Assembly (NCBI RefSeq): GCF_020833685.1
Contig: NZ_JACKZY010000003.1
Coordinates: 386,997-450,996 of the forward strand
Direction of reading: 5' to 3'
Origin: Nitratireductor sp. B36
GTDB lineage: Bacteria; Pseudomonadota; Alphaproteobacteria; Rhizobiales; Rhizobiaceae
Length of the DNA stretch: 64,000 nt
The translations under genes were made by a program, and so were the position numbers. This document shows positions 26,738 to 35,199 of the stretch, one piece after another. The stretch's first letter is position 1. Every line of letters starts with the position of its first letter. The notes beneath the pieces are model-generated. The model worked only from the letters and a program-made list of their open reading frames with translations. It was not told the DNA's origin and made no database searches.

Positions 26738-27565
26738 CTAGTTCAACGCCAGCGACCGGGTATCTGTGACAAGCCGATACGCTCTCATCTGCTCCGGAGA
26801 GAGCACGTAAAGCGAGCGTGGCGGGGTGTCGAGCGCATGCAGCCAAAGGGCGGGGTCGACACCCATTTCATCCAGATGGCGGGAAATCCTTGCAGTCACA
26901 AGCTGGGCGTCTGAAAGGGCCTGCCGAGGATCGGCAAGGCTGCCAGGGCTGTGGAACTGATGAACGGCGATGGTGGCATCGCGGCTCACATGGCGCTGTG
27001 TGCCGCCGGCCAGTATCAGCGGGCATGAGGAGGCGCAGGTCGCATTTGCCCTGACGCTTGTCGACAAGCCGTGCTGGCGAATCAACCGCGCCATGGCCAT
27101 GGCGTCGTTAAGCGCACCTCCGGGAGAATCGAGCGTGATGGTGGTGATTGGGGCTGCCGGTGCGTTCAGCACATCACGCAGGCGGCTGGCACTCCCCGGC
27201 TGGATCACGCCCTGGAGCGAGAGCACGCCGTTTCTACCGATCGTGAAAGTGAGGCTGGACGCTGAAGAAGAAACCGGCGTCCGGGGCGGGGCGACATCCT
27301 CAGCGGGGCTTTGCCACAGAGGATGTCTGTTTTCGGCGCCAACAACAAGCTGCACGCGCTGCGCTGCATAATCCAATGCCATGCGCAAGCTTGCCTGCAG
27401 GCCACCCTGCCGATCGGTCAGCTCGCGCAATTCCATCCCGAGCACGACCGCGGCGCCAAGCGCTGCGCCCACCACGGCGGCACGCAGCACAGACCCGTCA
27501 AGGGGCGCAAGTGCCCGTCTTTTGGGGAACGTCCGATCGACGGATGCTGCAAGATGATTGGTCAT
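26738..27565 (-). CDS. Periplasmic ClpP-like (COG3904 type) protein
   Basis: A 275-residue protein anchored by one N-terminal helix (residues ~29-46, VLRAAVVGAALGAAVVLG) with the rest predicted periplasmic. The fold is ClpP/crotonase-like: ITTITLDSPGGALNDAMAMA, then CASSCPLILAGG where ClpP carries its nucleophile serine, and VHQFHSPG with a candidate histidine. Such proteins are annotated as periplasmic ClpP-class proteins of unknown substrate. It lies nine bases after a small secreted-protein gene and probably shares its CtrA-box promoter. Protease activity is not proven. Confidence 0.75.
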   Translation of the reverse strand: MTNHLAASVDRTFPKRRALAPLDGSVLRAAVVGAALGAAVVLGMELRELTDRQGGLQASLRMALDYAAQRVQLVVGAENRHPLWQSPAEDVAPPRTPVSSSASSLTFTIGRNGVLSLQGVIQPGSASRLRDVLNAPAAPITTITLDSPGGALNDAMAMARLIRQHGLSTSVRANATCASSCPLILAGGTQRHVSRDATIAVHQFHSPGSLADPRQALSDAQLVTARISRHLDEMGVDPALWLHALDTPPRSLYVLSPEQMRAYRLVTDTRSLALN

Positions 27566-27574
27566 GAATCGCAA

Positions 27575-27940
27575 TCAATCGCAGGGGGAAACGAGCACGG
27601 GAAGCTCGCCCTCCGAAAGGCCGTACATATAGCCGCGCCCCTTGATCAGGACACCGGCGCTGCAGGGTGCCGCGCGGCGCAGATAGAGCTTGCCGCCGCT
27701 GCGTTCCAGATAGGCTGTCTGGCGCGGCGATTCGATCTCGAGCGCGCGATAGTCGTCAGCCAGGTGTCCCTTGCCGACCAGAATACGTTTGAAGCCAGCG
27801 CGGCTGTGGATCACCAGATTGCCATAGGCATCCGCATAGACCCGGCCACCGCCTGCGTCATAAAAACCTCCGGCTATAGCCGGCACAGTGATCGCTGCGG
27901 CCGCAAGGGCCGCTGCCACGAATAGAGGTCGTAAAGGCAT
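27575..27940 (-). CDS. Small exported protein, function unknown
   Basis: A 121-residue precursor with a signal peptide (MPLRPLFVAAALAAAAITVP, cut near AIAGG). The mature ~97 residues are predicted beta-rich (GGRVYADAYGNLVIHSRAG, ERSGGKLYLRRAAP) and hold two cysteines (APCSAG and the C-terminal SPCD), a possible disulfide. The ATG at 27940 has AAGGAG upstream. It is the first gene of a two-gene unit with the ClpP-like protein and a full CtrA box stands 47 bases upstream. I do not recognise the family. Confidence 0.7.
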   Translation of the reverse strand: MPLRPLFVAAALAAAAITVPAIAGGFYDAGGGRVYADAYGNLVIHSRAGFKRILVGKGHLADDYRALEIESPRQTAYLERSGGKLYLRRAAPCSAGVLIKGRGYMYGLSEGELPVLVSPCD

Positions 27941-27986
27941 GCGCCATCGCTCCTTGAATCCTCGTGGCCTCCTCATTCTCCACACA

Positions 27987-28002
27987 TTAATCCTTTCTTA
28001 AC
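27987..28002. promoter_or_regulatory. CtrA box (TTAA-N7-TTAAC)
   Basis: TTAATCCTTTCTTAAC is a full match to the CtrA consensus TTAA-N7-TTAAC. It lies between the divergent exported-protein gene (47 bases away) and the GNAT gene (73 bases away), so either or both could be controlled by the cell-cycle regulator CtrA. Confidence 0.65.
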
Positions 28003-28074
28003 CTTTGTCACGTGGAGCATGGTTCTCAAACATGCCGATTGACAGACGTGGTTAATTTCGGGGAAGGGTGCTCC

Positions 28075-28566
28075 ATGGGCGAGAATCATCAGATCGACAT
28101 CAATCCGCTGCGTCTCAAGGATGCGCATGTTCTGGCGCCCCTTCTGGCAGCCTACACGCAGTCGCTGAAGCGCGGTGCGCCGCGTCGCCCCGACGAATAC
28201 TACGCCGAAACGCTGTTGCAGGATCGCGCCGTGGAGGTGGTTGGTGCCAGCCTCGATGGCGAGCTCGTTGGCTTTGCGCTGTTCTACGATCTGCCGGACC
28301 CGGTTTCCGGCATGCGCCACGGGCTGGTCGACCATCTCTTTGTGCACCACGATCACCGCCGCAAGGGCATTGGCAAGGCACTGGTTGATGTTATTGCCGA
28401 CCAGGCCGAAGAGCGCGGCTGGGCGCGGCTCGCACTCAATGCGCCGCGTCAGCCGGAAGAGGGGCGCAAGCTTTACGAGGCGATGGCTGCCCCTGCCGAC
28501 TGGACCACACATGTCATCCGTTTCGAGCAGTCCACCGAACGTATGCCGGCTTCAGAGCCGAAATAG
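28075..28566 (+). CDS. GNAT family N-acetyltransferase
   Basis: A 163-residue acetyl-CoA-dependent acyltransferase. Residues ~75-110 hold the core (VGFALFYDLPDPVSGMRHGL, VDHLFVHHDHRRKGIGKALV), with RRKGIG as the pyrophosphate-binding motif, and the C-terminal strand WARLALNAPR. The layout with LFV..DHRRKGIG resembles diamine/ribosomal-type acetyltransferases; the substrate is unknown. The ATG at 28075 begins just before the domain. It precedes a lipoprotein gene by 10 bases. Confidence 0.87.
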   Translation: MGENHQIDINPLRLKDAHVLAPLLAAYTQSLKRGAPRRPDEYYAETLLQDRAVEVVGASLDGELVGFALFYDLPDPVSGMRHGLVDHLFVHHDHRRKGIGKALVDVIADQAEERGWARLALNAPRQPEEGRKLYEAMAAPADWTTHVIRFEQSTERMPASEPK

Positions 28567-28576
28567 AGGCTTCCCA

Positions 28577-28942
28577 ATGACGTTTTCAGGACCGCCTTCA
28601 TGGCGAACGTGCCAGTTCGGCATGCTCGGCTTCTTGCTCATCGCATCTGGGTTGGGGGTGGCCAGTTGTGTCGCGCCATCCTCTCAGGAGGCGAACAAGG
28701 CCGCCGGCCTTCCTTTTTCAGGACCGGTCAAGCTGGCCTGCGATGACGGTATGGAGATGACGATCTCTCCAAGGCGGGGCGGTATCTCCGTGGTCAGTCC
28801 TCGGGGGCTGGAGCTGGATTTGCCGGCATCGCCACCGGGACAAAGCGTCCGTTATGGCGAGTCTCTCTATGCTGTCGTGATCGAGGGGAGCGAGGCGTTG
28901 TGGATGGTCAGTGGCAAGATACCCATCACCTGCCGCCGATAG
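28577..28942 (+). CDS. MliC-like lipoprotein (lysozyme-inhibitor fold)
   Basis: A 121-residue precursor with a hydrophobic segment (LGFLLIASGLGVASC) ending in a lipobox VASC, so likely a lipoprotein. The mature part follows the MliC/PliC pattern: LACDDGMEMTIS, a central strand pair, GQSVRYGESLYAVVIEGSEA and a final ITCRR, with two cysteines for the family disulfide. MliC proteins inhibit C-type lysozyme of hosts or predators. ATG 28577 has GAGG upstream; 28622 is the alternative. Family match by eye is reasonable, not certain. Confidence 0.65.
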   Translation: MTFSGPPSWRTCQFGMLGFLLIASGLGVASCVAPSSQEANKAAGLPFSGPVKLACDDGMEMTISPRRGGISVVSPRGLELDLPASPPGQSVRYGESLYAVVIEGSEALWMVSGKIPITCRR

Positions 28943-29053
28943 CTTGAGGGCGCAAAACGGGAAAAAATTCGTTCAATCGTTTAAAGTCCCGCAGTCCGGC
29001 TCGTCCGCAGCACTCTTCGGAATATATTCGGCCAAAGGATTGCTTTTGCGGCT

Positions 29054-29082
29054 TTGACGCACTGCAAAAACCGCATTAGAAA
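29054..29082 (+). promoter_or_regulatory. Putative sigma-70 promoter of sdhCDAB
   Basis: TTGACG, 17 bases, TAGAAA, located 86 bases before the sdhC start in a 225-base non-coding interval. Confidence 0.45.
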
Positions 29083-29167
29083 GCCTCAGCCGCAGGGCGC
29101 GAGTTCGGGACCCGATGTCGCTCTCGCAACAGCCACCCCGCCGCGCCGGTATCGAATTGGGGAAGCC

Positions 29168-29575
29168 ATGAGCAAAACCGCAACTGTGAAGGCCAGGCCG
29201 CTTTCGCCTCACCTGCAAGTCTATCGACTCATTCCGACAATGCTTATGTCGATCGTCCACCGTATCACCGGGGGCGCGCTTTATTTCGGCATGGTCCTGT
29301 TCGTCATCTGGCTTGCCGCCGCTAGCGGCTCGAAGGAAGCCTTCGACACCGTCAATGGCATCTACGGCTCCTGGTTCGGCCGTCTCGTCCTGTTCGGTTT
29401 CACCTGGGCCATGATCCACCACCTGGTCGGCGGTCTTCGCCATCTCGTGTGGGACACGGGGCGCGGCCTTGAAAAGGCGACAGCGACGAAAATGGCCAAG
29501 GCCACCATCGCCGTTTCCATCGTGCTGACCATTCTGGTCTGGATCATCGGCTATGCCGTTCGTGGAGGGTTTTGA
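29168..29575 (+). CDS. sdhC: Succinate dehydrogenase cytochrome b556 subunit
   Basis: Membrane anchor of complex II that helps bind ubiquinone and heme b. The 135-residue protein has three helices and the SdhC signatures [24 protein letters not shown] and [13 protein letters not shown], which contains the heme-ligand histidine. The start at 29168 ([16 protein letters not shown]) is the usual one. First gene of sdhCDAB. Confidence 0.95.
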   Translation: MSKTATVKARPLSPHLQVYRLIPTMLMSIVHRITGGALYFGMVLFVIWLAAASGSKEAFDTVNGIYGSWFGRLVLFGFTWAMIHHLVGGLRHLVWDTGRGLEKATATKMAKATIAVSIVLTILVWIIGYAVRGGF

Positions 29576-29577
29576 TC

Positions 29578-29961
29578 ATGAGCGACATGCGCACACCGCT
29601 TAACCGCGTTCGCGGTCTCGGTTCGGCCAAGGAAGGCACGGACCATTTCTGGCGTCAGCGCCTCACGGCCATTGCCAACATTCCGCTTGTCATCTTCTTC
29701 ATCGGCTTCGTCATCGCCAACAATGGCGCATCCTATGAAGAGGTCCGCGCGGCCATCGCCAATCCGGTCGTCACCGTGCTTCTGGCCTTCGCCGTCCTGT
29801 CGGTGCTCTATCACATGAAGCTCGGCATGCAGGTCATCATCGAGGATTATATCCACGGTGAGGGCGGCAAGGTCGCGCTCCTGATCGGCAACATCTTCTT
29901 CACACTCATTCTGGGCGTCGTTTCTCTCTTCGCCCTCGTCAAGATCGCCCTCGGAGGCTGA
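29578..29961 (+). CDS. sdhD: Succinate dehydrogenase membrane anchor subunit
   Basis: Second anchor of complex II. The 127-residue protein has three helices, the conserved [20 protein letters not shown] start and the [16 protein letters not shown] heme/quinone region near residues 80-95. It begins two bases after sdhC. The conserved DY before IH is typical of SdhD. Confidence 0.94.
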   Translation: MSDMRTPLNRVRGLGSAKEGTDHFWRQRLTAIANIPLVIFFIGFVIANNGASYEEVRAAIANPVVTVLLAFAVLSVLYHMKLGMQVIIEDYIHGEGGKVALLIGNIFFTLILGVVSLFALVKIALGG

Positions 29962-29969
29962 ACCCGGTT

Positions 29970-31820
29970 ATGGCAAAGGCAACAGAAAAGAAGGCGGGAA
30001 GCGCCTACACCTATGTCGACCACAAGTTCGACGTCGTCGTCGTCGGCGCTGGCGGTGCCGGTCTGCGCGCCACGCTCGGCATGGCCGAGCAGGGGCTCAA
30101 GACGGCCTGTATCACCAAGGTTTTCCCGACCCGCTCCCACACGGTGGCGGCGCAGGGCGGCATCGCCGCTTCGCTCAAGAACATGGGCCCCGACCACTGG
30201 CAATGGCACCTTTACGACACGGTAAAGGGTTCCGACTGGCTCGGTGATGTCGACGCCATGGAATATCTCGCCCGCGAGGCGCCCGCCGCCGTCTACGAGC
30301 TCGAGCATTACGGCGTGCCCTTCTCGCGCACCGAGGAAGGCAAGATCTACCAGCGTCCCTTCGGCGGCCACATGCAGAATTTCGGCGATGGCCCGCCCGT
30401 GCAGCGCACCTGTGCGGCGGCAGACCGCACCGGTCACGCCATCCTGCACACGCTCTACGGCCAGTCCGTCAAGAATCACGCCGAGTTCTTCATCGAGTAT
30501 TTCGCGCTCGATCTCATCATGTCCGACGATGGTGTGTGCACCGGTGTCGTGGCCTGGAACCTTGAAGACGGTACGATCCACCGCTTCTCCGCCAAGATGG
30601 TGGTGCTGGCGACGGGCGGTTATGGCCGCGCCTATTTCTCCTGCACCTCCGCCCACACCTGCACGGGCGACGGCAATGGCATGATCGCCCGCGCCGGCCT
30701 GCCGCTGCAGGACATGGAGTTCGTGCAGTTTCACCCGACCGGCATTTATGGTGCCGGCTGCCTCATCACCGAGGGTGTGCGCGGCGAAGGTGGCTATCTG
30801 GTCAATTCCGAAGGCGAGCGCTTCATGGAGCGTTATGCGCCATCGGCCAAGGACCTTGCCTCGCGTGACGTGGTGTCGCGCTGCATGACCATGGAGATCC
30901 GTGAAGGCCGTGGCGTCGGCAAGAACAAGGATCACATCTTCCTGCATCTCGATCATCTGGACCCGGCGGTCATCCACGAGCGCCTGCCCGGCATCGCCGA
31001 ATCGGCCCGCATCTTCGCCGGTGTCGATGTGACGCGTGAACCAATCCCGGTCCTGCCGACCGTTCACTACAATATGGGCGGCATCCCGACCAACTATTGG
31101 GGTGAGGTGCTGAACCCGACGAAGGACAATCCCGATGCGGTAGCACCCGGCCTGATGGCCGTTGGCGAGGCGGCCTGTGCCTCCGTGCATGGCGCCAACC
31201 GTCTTGGTTCCAACTCGCTGATCGATCTTGTGGTCTTTGGCCGCGCCGCTGCCATTCGCGCCGGCGAGGTGGTCGACCGAGAGGCTCCGGTTCCGGCGCT
31301 CAACGAGGCAGCCTGCGAAAAGATCATGGAGCGTTTCGACCGTCTGCGCCATGCATCCGGCTCCACGCCCACGGCGGAGCTGCGCGAGAAGATGCAGCGC
31401 GCCATGCAGGAAGACGCTGCCGTTTTCCGCACGCAGGAATCGCTGGAGCAGGGCTGCGAGCGCATCAGCGCCGTCTGGAAAGAGCTTCCCGACGTCAAGG
31501 TCTCCGACCGCTCGATGATCTGGAATTCGGATCTCATGGAGACGCTGGAGCTGGAAAACCTGATGGCCAACGCCATCACCACGGTTTACAGCGCCGAAGC
31601 GCGCAAGGAGAGCCGTGGCGCCCATGCCCGCGAGGACTACAAGGATGGTCCGATGGGCGGCCGCAACGACGAGGACTGGCGCAAGCACACGCTGTCCTGG
31701 GTCGATGAGGCCGGCAAGGTGACGCTCGACTATCGTCCCGTCCACACCGACCCGATGCTGAGGCCGGAAGACGGCGGCATCGATCCCAAGAAAATCGCGC
31801 CCAAGGCGCGGGTCTACTGA
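29970..31820 (+). CDS. sdhA: Succinate dehydrogenase flavoprotein subunit
   Basis: Oxidises succinate to fumarate with covalently bound FAD. The 616-residue protein has [20 protein letters not shown] at residues ~17-36, the FAD-linking histidine in [12 protein letters not shown] (~residue 60), the active-site segment [31 protein letters not shown] and a C-terminal [11 protein letters not shown]. Length and motifs are standard for mitochondrial-type SdhA. Confidence 0.97.
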   Translation: MAKATEKKAGSAYTYVDHKFDVVVVGAGGAGLRATLGMAEQGLKTACITKVFPTRSHTVAAQGGIAASLKNMGPDHWQWHLYDTVKGSDWLGDVDAMEYLAREAPAAVYELEHYGVPFSRTEEGKIYQRPFGGHMQNFGDGPPVQRTCAAADRTGHAILHTLYGQSVKNHAEFFIEYFALDLIMSDDGVCTGVVAWNLEDGTIHRFSAKMVVLATGGYGRAYFSCTSAHTCTGDGNGMIARAGLPLQDMEFVQFHPTGIYGAGCLITEGVRGEGGYLVNSEGERFMERYAPSAKDLASRDVVSRCMTMEIREGRGVGKNKDHIFLHLDHLDPAVIHERLPGIAESARIFAGVDVTREPIPVLPTVHYNMGGIPTNYWGEVLNPTKDNPDAVAPGLMAVGEAACASVHGANRLGSNSLIDLVVFGRAAAIRAGEVVDREAPVPALNEAACEKIMERFDRLRHASGSTPTAELREKMQRAMQEDAAVFRTQESLEQGCERISAVWKELPDVKVSDRSMIWNSDLMETLELENLMANAITTVYSAEARKESRGAHAREDYKDGPMGGRNDEDWRKHTLSWVDEAGKVTLDYRPVHTDPMLRPEDGGIDPKKIAPKARVY

Positions 31821-31832
31821 GGCGAGGAAATC

Positions 31833-32615
31833 ATGGTTGAAATCACCCTTCCCAAGAATTCCCGTGTCAAGGAGGGCAAGGTCTGGCCGAAGCCCGAGGG
31901 CGCGACCAACCTGCGCGAATACAAGATCTATCGCTGGTCGCCGGATGATGAAGAAAACCCGCGTGTCGATACCTATTATATCGACATGGATGATTGCGGA
32001 CCGATGGTCCTCGATGGGCTGATCTACATCAAGAACAAGATCGACCCGACGCTGACCTTCCGCCGTTCCTGCCGCGAGGGTATCTGCGGGTCCTGCGCGA
32101 TGAACATCGACGGCACCAACACGCTGGCCTGCACCAAGGGCATGGATGAGGTGGCGCAGGATGCGGTGAAGATCTATCCGCTGCCGCACATGCCGGTGGT
32201 CAAGGATCTGGTGCCGGATCTTTCCGTGCCCTACGCCCAGCTTTCCTCCATCGAGCCGTGGCTGCAGACGATCACGCCGGAGCCCGCGACCGAGTGGAAG
32301 CAGAGCCATGAGGACCGCACCAAGCTTGACGGGCTTTACGAGTGCATCCTGTGCTTCTGCTGCCAGACCTCGTGCCCGAGCTACTGGTGGAACGGCGAGC
32401 GTTATCTCGGCCCCGCCGTGCTGCTTCAGGCCTATCGCTGGCTGATCGATTCGCGTGACGAGAAGACGGGCGAGCGTCTCGACAATCTGGAAGATCCCTT
32501 CCGGCTCTATCGCTGCCACACGATCATGAACTGCACGCAGGCCTGCCCCAAGGGGCTAAACCCGGCCAAGGCCATCGCCAACATCAAGAAGATGATGGTC
32601 GAACGCCGCGTCTAA
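31833..32615 (+). CDS. sdhB: Succinate dehydrogenase iron-sulfur subunit
   Basis: Carries electrons from FAD to quinone through [2Fe-2S], [4Fe-4S] and [3Fe-4S] clusters. The 260-residue protein has [21 protein letters not shown] near residues 75-95 (only part quoted), and the ferredoxin cysteines in [16 protein letters not shown] and [17 protein letters not shown]. It starts 12 bases after sdhA and ends the operon at a long hairpin. Confidence 0.97.
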   Translation: MVEITLPKNSRVKEGKVWPKPEGATNLREYKIYRWSPDDEENPRVDTYYIDMDDCGPMVLDGLIYIKNKIDPTLTFRRSCREGICGSCAMNIDGTNTLACTKGMDEVAQDAVKIYPLPHMPVVKDLVPDLSVPYAQLSSIEPWLQTITPEPATEWKQSHEDRTKLDGLYECILCFCCQTSCPSYWWNGERYLGPAVLLQAYRWLIDSRDEKTGERLDNLEDPFRLYRCHTIMNCTQACPKGLNPAKAIANIKKMMVERRV

Positions 32616-32625
32616 AAATCTCTTT

Positions 32626-32658
32626 CCTCCCTGCTCGTCGATACGCCGAGCAGGGAGG
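32626..32658 (+). terminator. Hairpin terminator of the sdh operon
   Basis: CCTCCCTGCTCG and CGAGCAGGGAGG form a 12-bp perfect stem around nine bases, 10 bases after the sdhB stop. The tail is only ATTGC, so it may need Rho or act in processing. Confidence 0.65.
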
Positions 32659-32769
32659 ATTGCTGCCCCCTCTCTCCAGTTTCAATCACCTCACGCAAGC
32701 GTGTAGCGGCTTGATTTGAATTTGCCGCCCGGCGCGGTAGCTCTGTGCGGGAACACAGGAGAGACATTG

Positions 32770-33411
32770 ATGTTGCGACGTTCCCTTTTGGCCGCGGCCT
32801 TTTCCCTCACCGCCATGGTGGCGGTTTCTCAGCCGGCGACGGCTGAAAAGCAGACGGCGATTTTCGCCGGTGGCTGCTTCTGGTGTGTCGAGGCGGATTT
32901 CGACAAGGTTCCCGGCGTGCTCGACACGGTGTCCGGCTATGCGGGCGGGAGCACGGAAAACCCGACCTACCGCACCTATTCCTCAGGCGGCCACCGCGAG
33001 GTGGTGAAGATCGATTTCGACGATGCGAAGGTCAGCTATGACCGGCTCCTGGAAATCTTCTTCCGTTCGGTCGATCCGACCGATGCCGGCGGTCAGTTCT
33101 GCGACCGGGGCGAGAGCTATTCAACGGCGGTCTATGCGCTTGACGATGCGCAGAAGGCTGCAGCGGAAAAAGCCAAACAGGAAGCGAATGCCGCACTCGG
33201 CGGCAAGGTCGTCACACCGGTTCTCGGGTCTGCCAGATTCTGGCCGGCGGAGGATTACCACCAGAACTATTATCAGAGCGACGAGCGCATTCTCTCCCGC
33301 TTCGGACTGGTGAAGAAGAAAGACGCCTACAAGGGCTACCGCAAGGGCTGTGGCCGCGATGCGCGTGTTCGCCAGGTTTGGGGCGAGGCGGCCTTTACGG
33401 GGATCAAGTGA
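32770..33411 (+). CDS. msrA: Exported peptide methionine sulfoxide reductase A
   Basis: Reduces methionine-S-sulfoxide in oxidised proteins. The 213-residue precursor has a signal peptide (MLRRSLLAAAFSLTAMVAV, cut after ATA near residue 25), so it should act in the periplasm. The catalytic motif GGCFWCVEADFDKVPG follows at mature residue ~10, with GQFCDRGESYSTAVY and a C-terminal GYRKGCG resolving cysteine. ATG 32770 follows CAGGAGAGA. No msrB or partner thioredoxin is adjacent. Confidence 0.9.
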   Translation: MLRRSLLAAAFSLTAMVAVSQPATAEKQTAIFAGGCFWCVEADFDKVPGVLDTVSGYAGGSTENPTYRTYSSGGHREVVKIDFDDAKVSYDRLLEIFFRSVDPTDAGGQFCDRGESYSTAVYALDDAQKAAAEKAKQEANAALGGKVVTPVLGSARFWPAEDYHQNYYQSDERILSRFGLVKKKDAYKGYRKGCGRDARVRQVWGEAAFTGIK

Positions 33412-33465
33412 TCCGCGTTGGAACGGAGCGGGTTGCGCCCGTCGAGCGTGCAACCCGCCAGTTGT

Positions 33466-34587
33466 TCAGCGCTGCCGCGCCGCGTTAATCCGCTCGAATG
33501 CGATCTCTGCCGCCACATCGTTGGTCGGGCGCTTCTGTGCCTCGGCGCGAGCGAAAATGTCGGCGAGTGTCTCGGGTATCTTCGCAACTTTCGCCATCGT
33601 GGCTTCGCGGTCATATCCGCCGGGCGCGAGCTCGGCTGCGACATTCAGAAGCCCGCCGGCATTGATCACATAGTCCGGCGCATAGAGCACACTACGCTCC
33701 ATCAGGAGTCGGGCATCCTCGTGCCGCACGAGCGGGTTGTTGGCAGCACCCGCAACGATCTTCGCAGAGAGCAGGGGAATCGTTTCGGCAGAAAGCACGC
33801 CGCCCAGCGCACAGGGCGCGAACACATCAGCGTTCACTTTCAGAATGTCGTCCAGCGCAACCGCTGTTGCGCCGAATGCGTCTTTCGCCTGTTCCATCCG
33901 GGTTGCGTCGATGTCGGTCACCGAAAGCCTCGCACCTTCCGCATTAAGCTTTTCACACAGTGTCCAGCCCACGGAGCCAAGCCCCTGTACGGCCACATAC
34001 ACACCGTCGAGCGTGGCAACACCACGATGCTTCAGCGCGGCCTTGATCCCCAGAAACACGCCATGGGCGGTCACGGGCGAAGGGTTGCCGCTGCCGCCAA
34101 CGGTGGTGCCGGTCACATTGGGGGTGCGTTCGCGCAGGAAATCCGCATCGGCAACCGTGAAGCCGACGTCCTCTCCCGTAAAATATTGGCCATTCAGCGC
34201 TGCCAGCATTTCCGCATAGGCTTCAAGCAGCGCGGGCGTCTTATCGGTTTTGGAATTGGCGATGATGAGCGCTTTGCCGCCGCCGAAATCCATACCCGCC
34301 ACGGCTGACTTGAAGGTCATCCCCCGCGACAGACGTAATACGTCGGTGAGCGCAGCCTCGAAGGTTTCGTGCGGCCACACGCGCGTGCCGCCGAGGCCGG
34401 GGCCAAGCGCGGTGTTGTGGATCGCCACGATGGCGTTTAGGCCACGCTCCTCGTCGCGGCCGTGCCAGACGCGTTCGTGATTGTCGAACGCGTCCAGCTT
34501 CGCGGCCTCGGCCGTGATGTCGGTTATGGTGAGTGAGGATTTCTGTGCCGCGGTCTTCAATGTCCGCGGTGTCTGGGTCTGCAGCAT
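33466..34587 (-). CDS. Glu/Leu/Phe/Val dehydrogenase
   Basis: NAD-dependent amino-acid dehydrogenase, most like leucine or valine dehydrogenase. The 373-residue protein has GLGGTRVWP, the catalytic lysine region GMTFKSAVAGMDFGGGKA (residues ~85-102), the Rossmann motif VQGLGSVGWTL (~192-202) and AGGLLNVAAEL. ATG 34587 follows GGGAGGAATGAC. It would convert a branched-chain amino acid to its keto acid or the reverse. It stands 128 bases downstream of the OsmC gene on the same strand. Confidence 0.88.
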   Translation of the reverse strand: MLQTQTPRTLKTAAQKSSLTITDITAEAAKLDAFDNHERVWHGRDEERGLNAIVAIHNTALGPGLGGTRVWPHETFEAALTDVLRLSRGMTFKSAVAGMDFGGGKALIIANSKTDKTPALLEAYAEMLAALNGQYFTGEDVGFTVADADFLRERTPNVTGTTVGGSGNPSPVTAHGVFLGIKAALKHRGVATLDGVYVAVQGLGSVGWTLCEKLNAEGARLSVTDIDATRMEQAKDAFGATAVALDDILKVNADVFAPCALGGVLSAETIPLLSAKIVAGAANNPLVRHEDARLLMERSVLYAPDYVINAGGLLNVAAELAPGGYDREATMAKVAKIPETLADIFARAEAQKRPTNDVAAEIAFERINAARQR

Positions 34588-34715
34588 GTCATTCCTCCCG
34601 AACGACTTGTTCCGTAAGGGAATTTTAGCTGCATCGCCTGATTTTTGGTTGCGAAGTGTTGCCATCGAACGACCTTCCATTGCGCCGGCCGACGGTTTTC
34701 ATCGCGAAAGTGTCG

Positions 34716-35159
34716 TCAGCCGTATTTGGCGTCCAGCGTGATCTCGATTGCACCGAGCGCCTTCGAGACGGGGCAGGAGGCCTTTGCCTTTTCGGCGATC
34801 TCCACGAATTTTGCCTCGTCGAGATCCGGCACCTTGCCCACAAGCGTGAGCGCGCTCCTGACTATCTCGAAGCCGCCGCCTTTGGCTGGCTGTAGGGAGA
34901 CGTCGGCTCGCACCTCCAGCTTCTCCGCCGGTGTGCCGCTCTCGGCCAGCATGTGGGAGAGTTGCATGGCGAAACAGCCGGCATGGGCGCCCGCGATCAA
35001 CTCTTCGGGATTGGTGCCCGTCTTGCCGCTCTCGTCCTCGAAACGGGCCTTGAAACCGAGGGGCAAGCCCGAAAGCGCACCGCTCTGCGTGTCGAGGCTG
35101 CCTGAACCCTCGACCAGCGATCCCTTCCAGGTGACGTCCGCATGCCGTTTCATAGCCAT
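34716..35159 (-). CDS. OsmC/Ohr family peroxidase
   Basis: Thiol peroxidase that reduces organic hydroperoxides. The 147-residue protein has the two redox cysteines in AHAGCFAMQLSHML (~residue 61) and ASCPVSKAL (~residue 128), with the GTNPEELIAGA loop; the layout is OsmC rather than Ohr. ATG 35159 has AAGGAGA upstream. It is between the dehydrogenase and the UbiH-type gene, 40 bases after the latter. Confidence 0.9.
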   Translation of the reverse strand: MAMKRHADVTWKGSLVEGSGSLDTQSGALSGLPLGFKARFEDESGKTGTNPEELIAGAHAGCFAMQLSHMLAESGTPAEKLEVRADVSLQPAKGGGFEIVRSALTLVGKVPDLDEAKFVEIAEKAKASCPVSKALGAIEITLDAKYG

Positions 35160-35199
35160 GATCTTCTCCTTGTGGACATAGTGCGTTGAAGCCGAAAGG

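Noticed and set aside
29847-32519. An 890-codon open frame antisense to sdhD, sdhA and sdhB
   Set aside because: It mirrors the codon structure of highly conserved GC-rich genes, resembles no family and would require sdhA to be false. A typical shadow frame.
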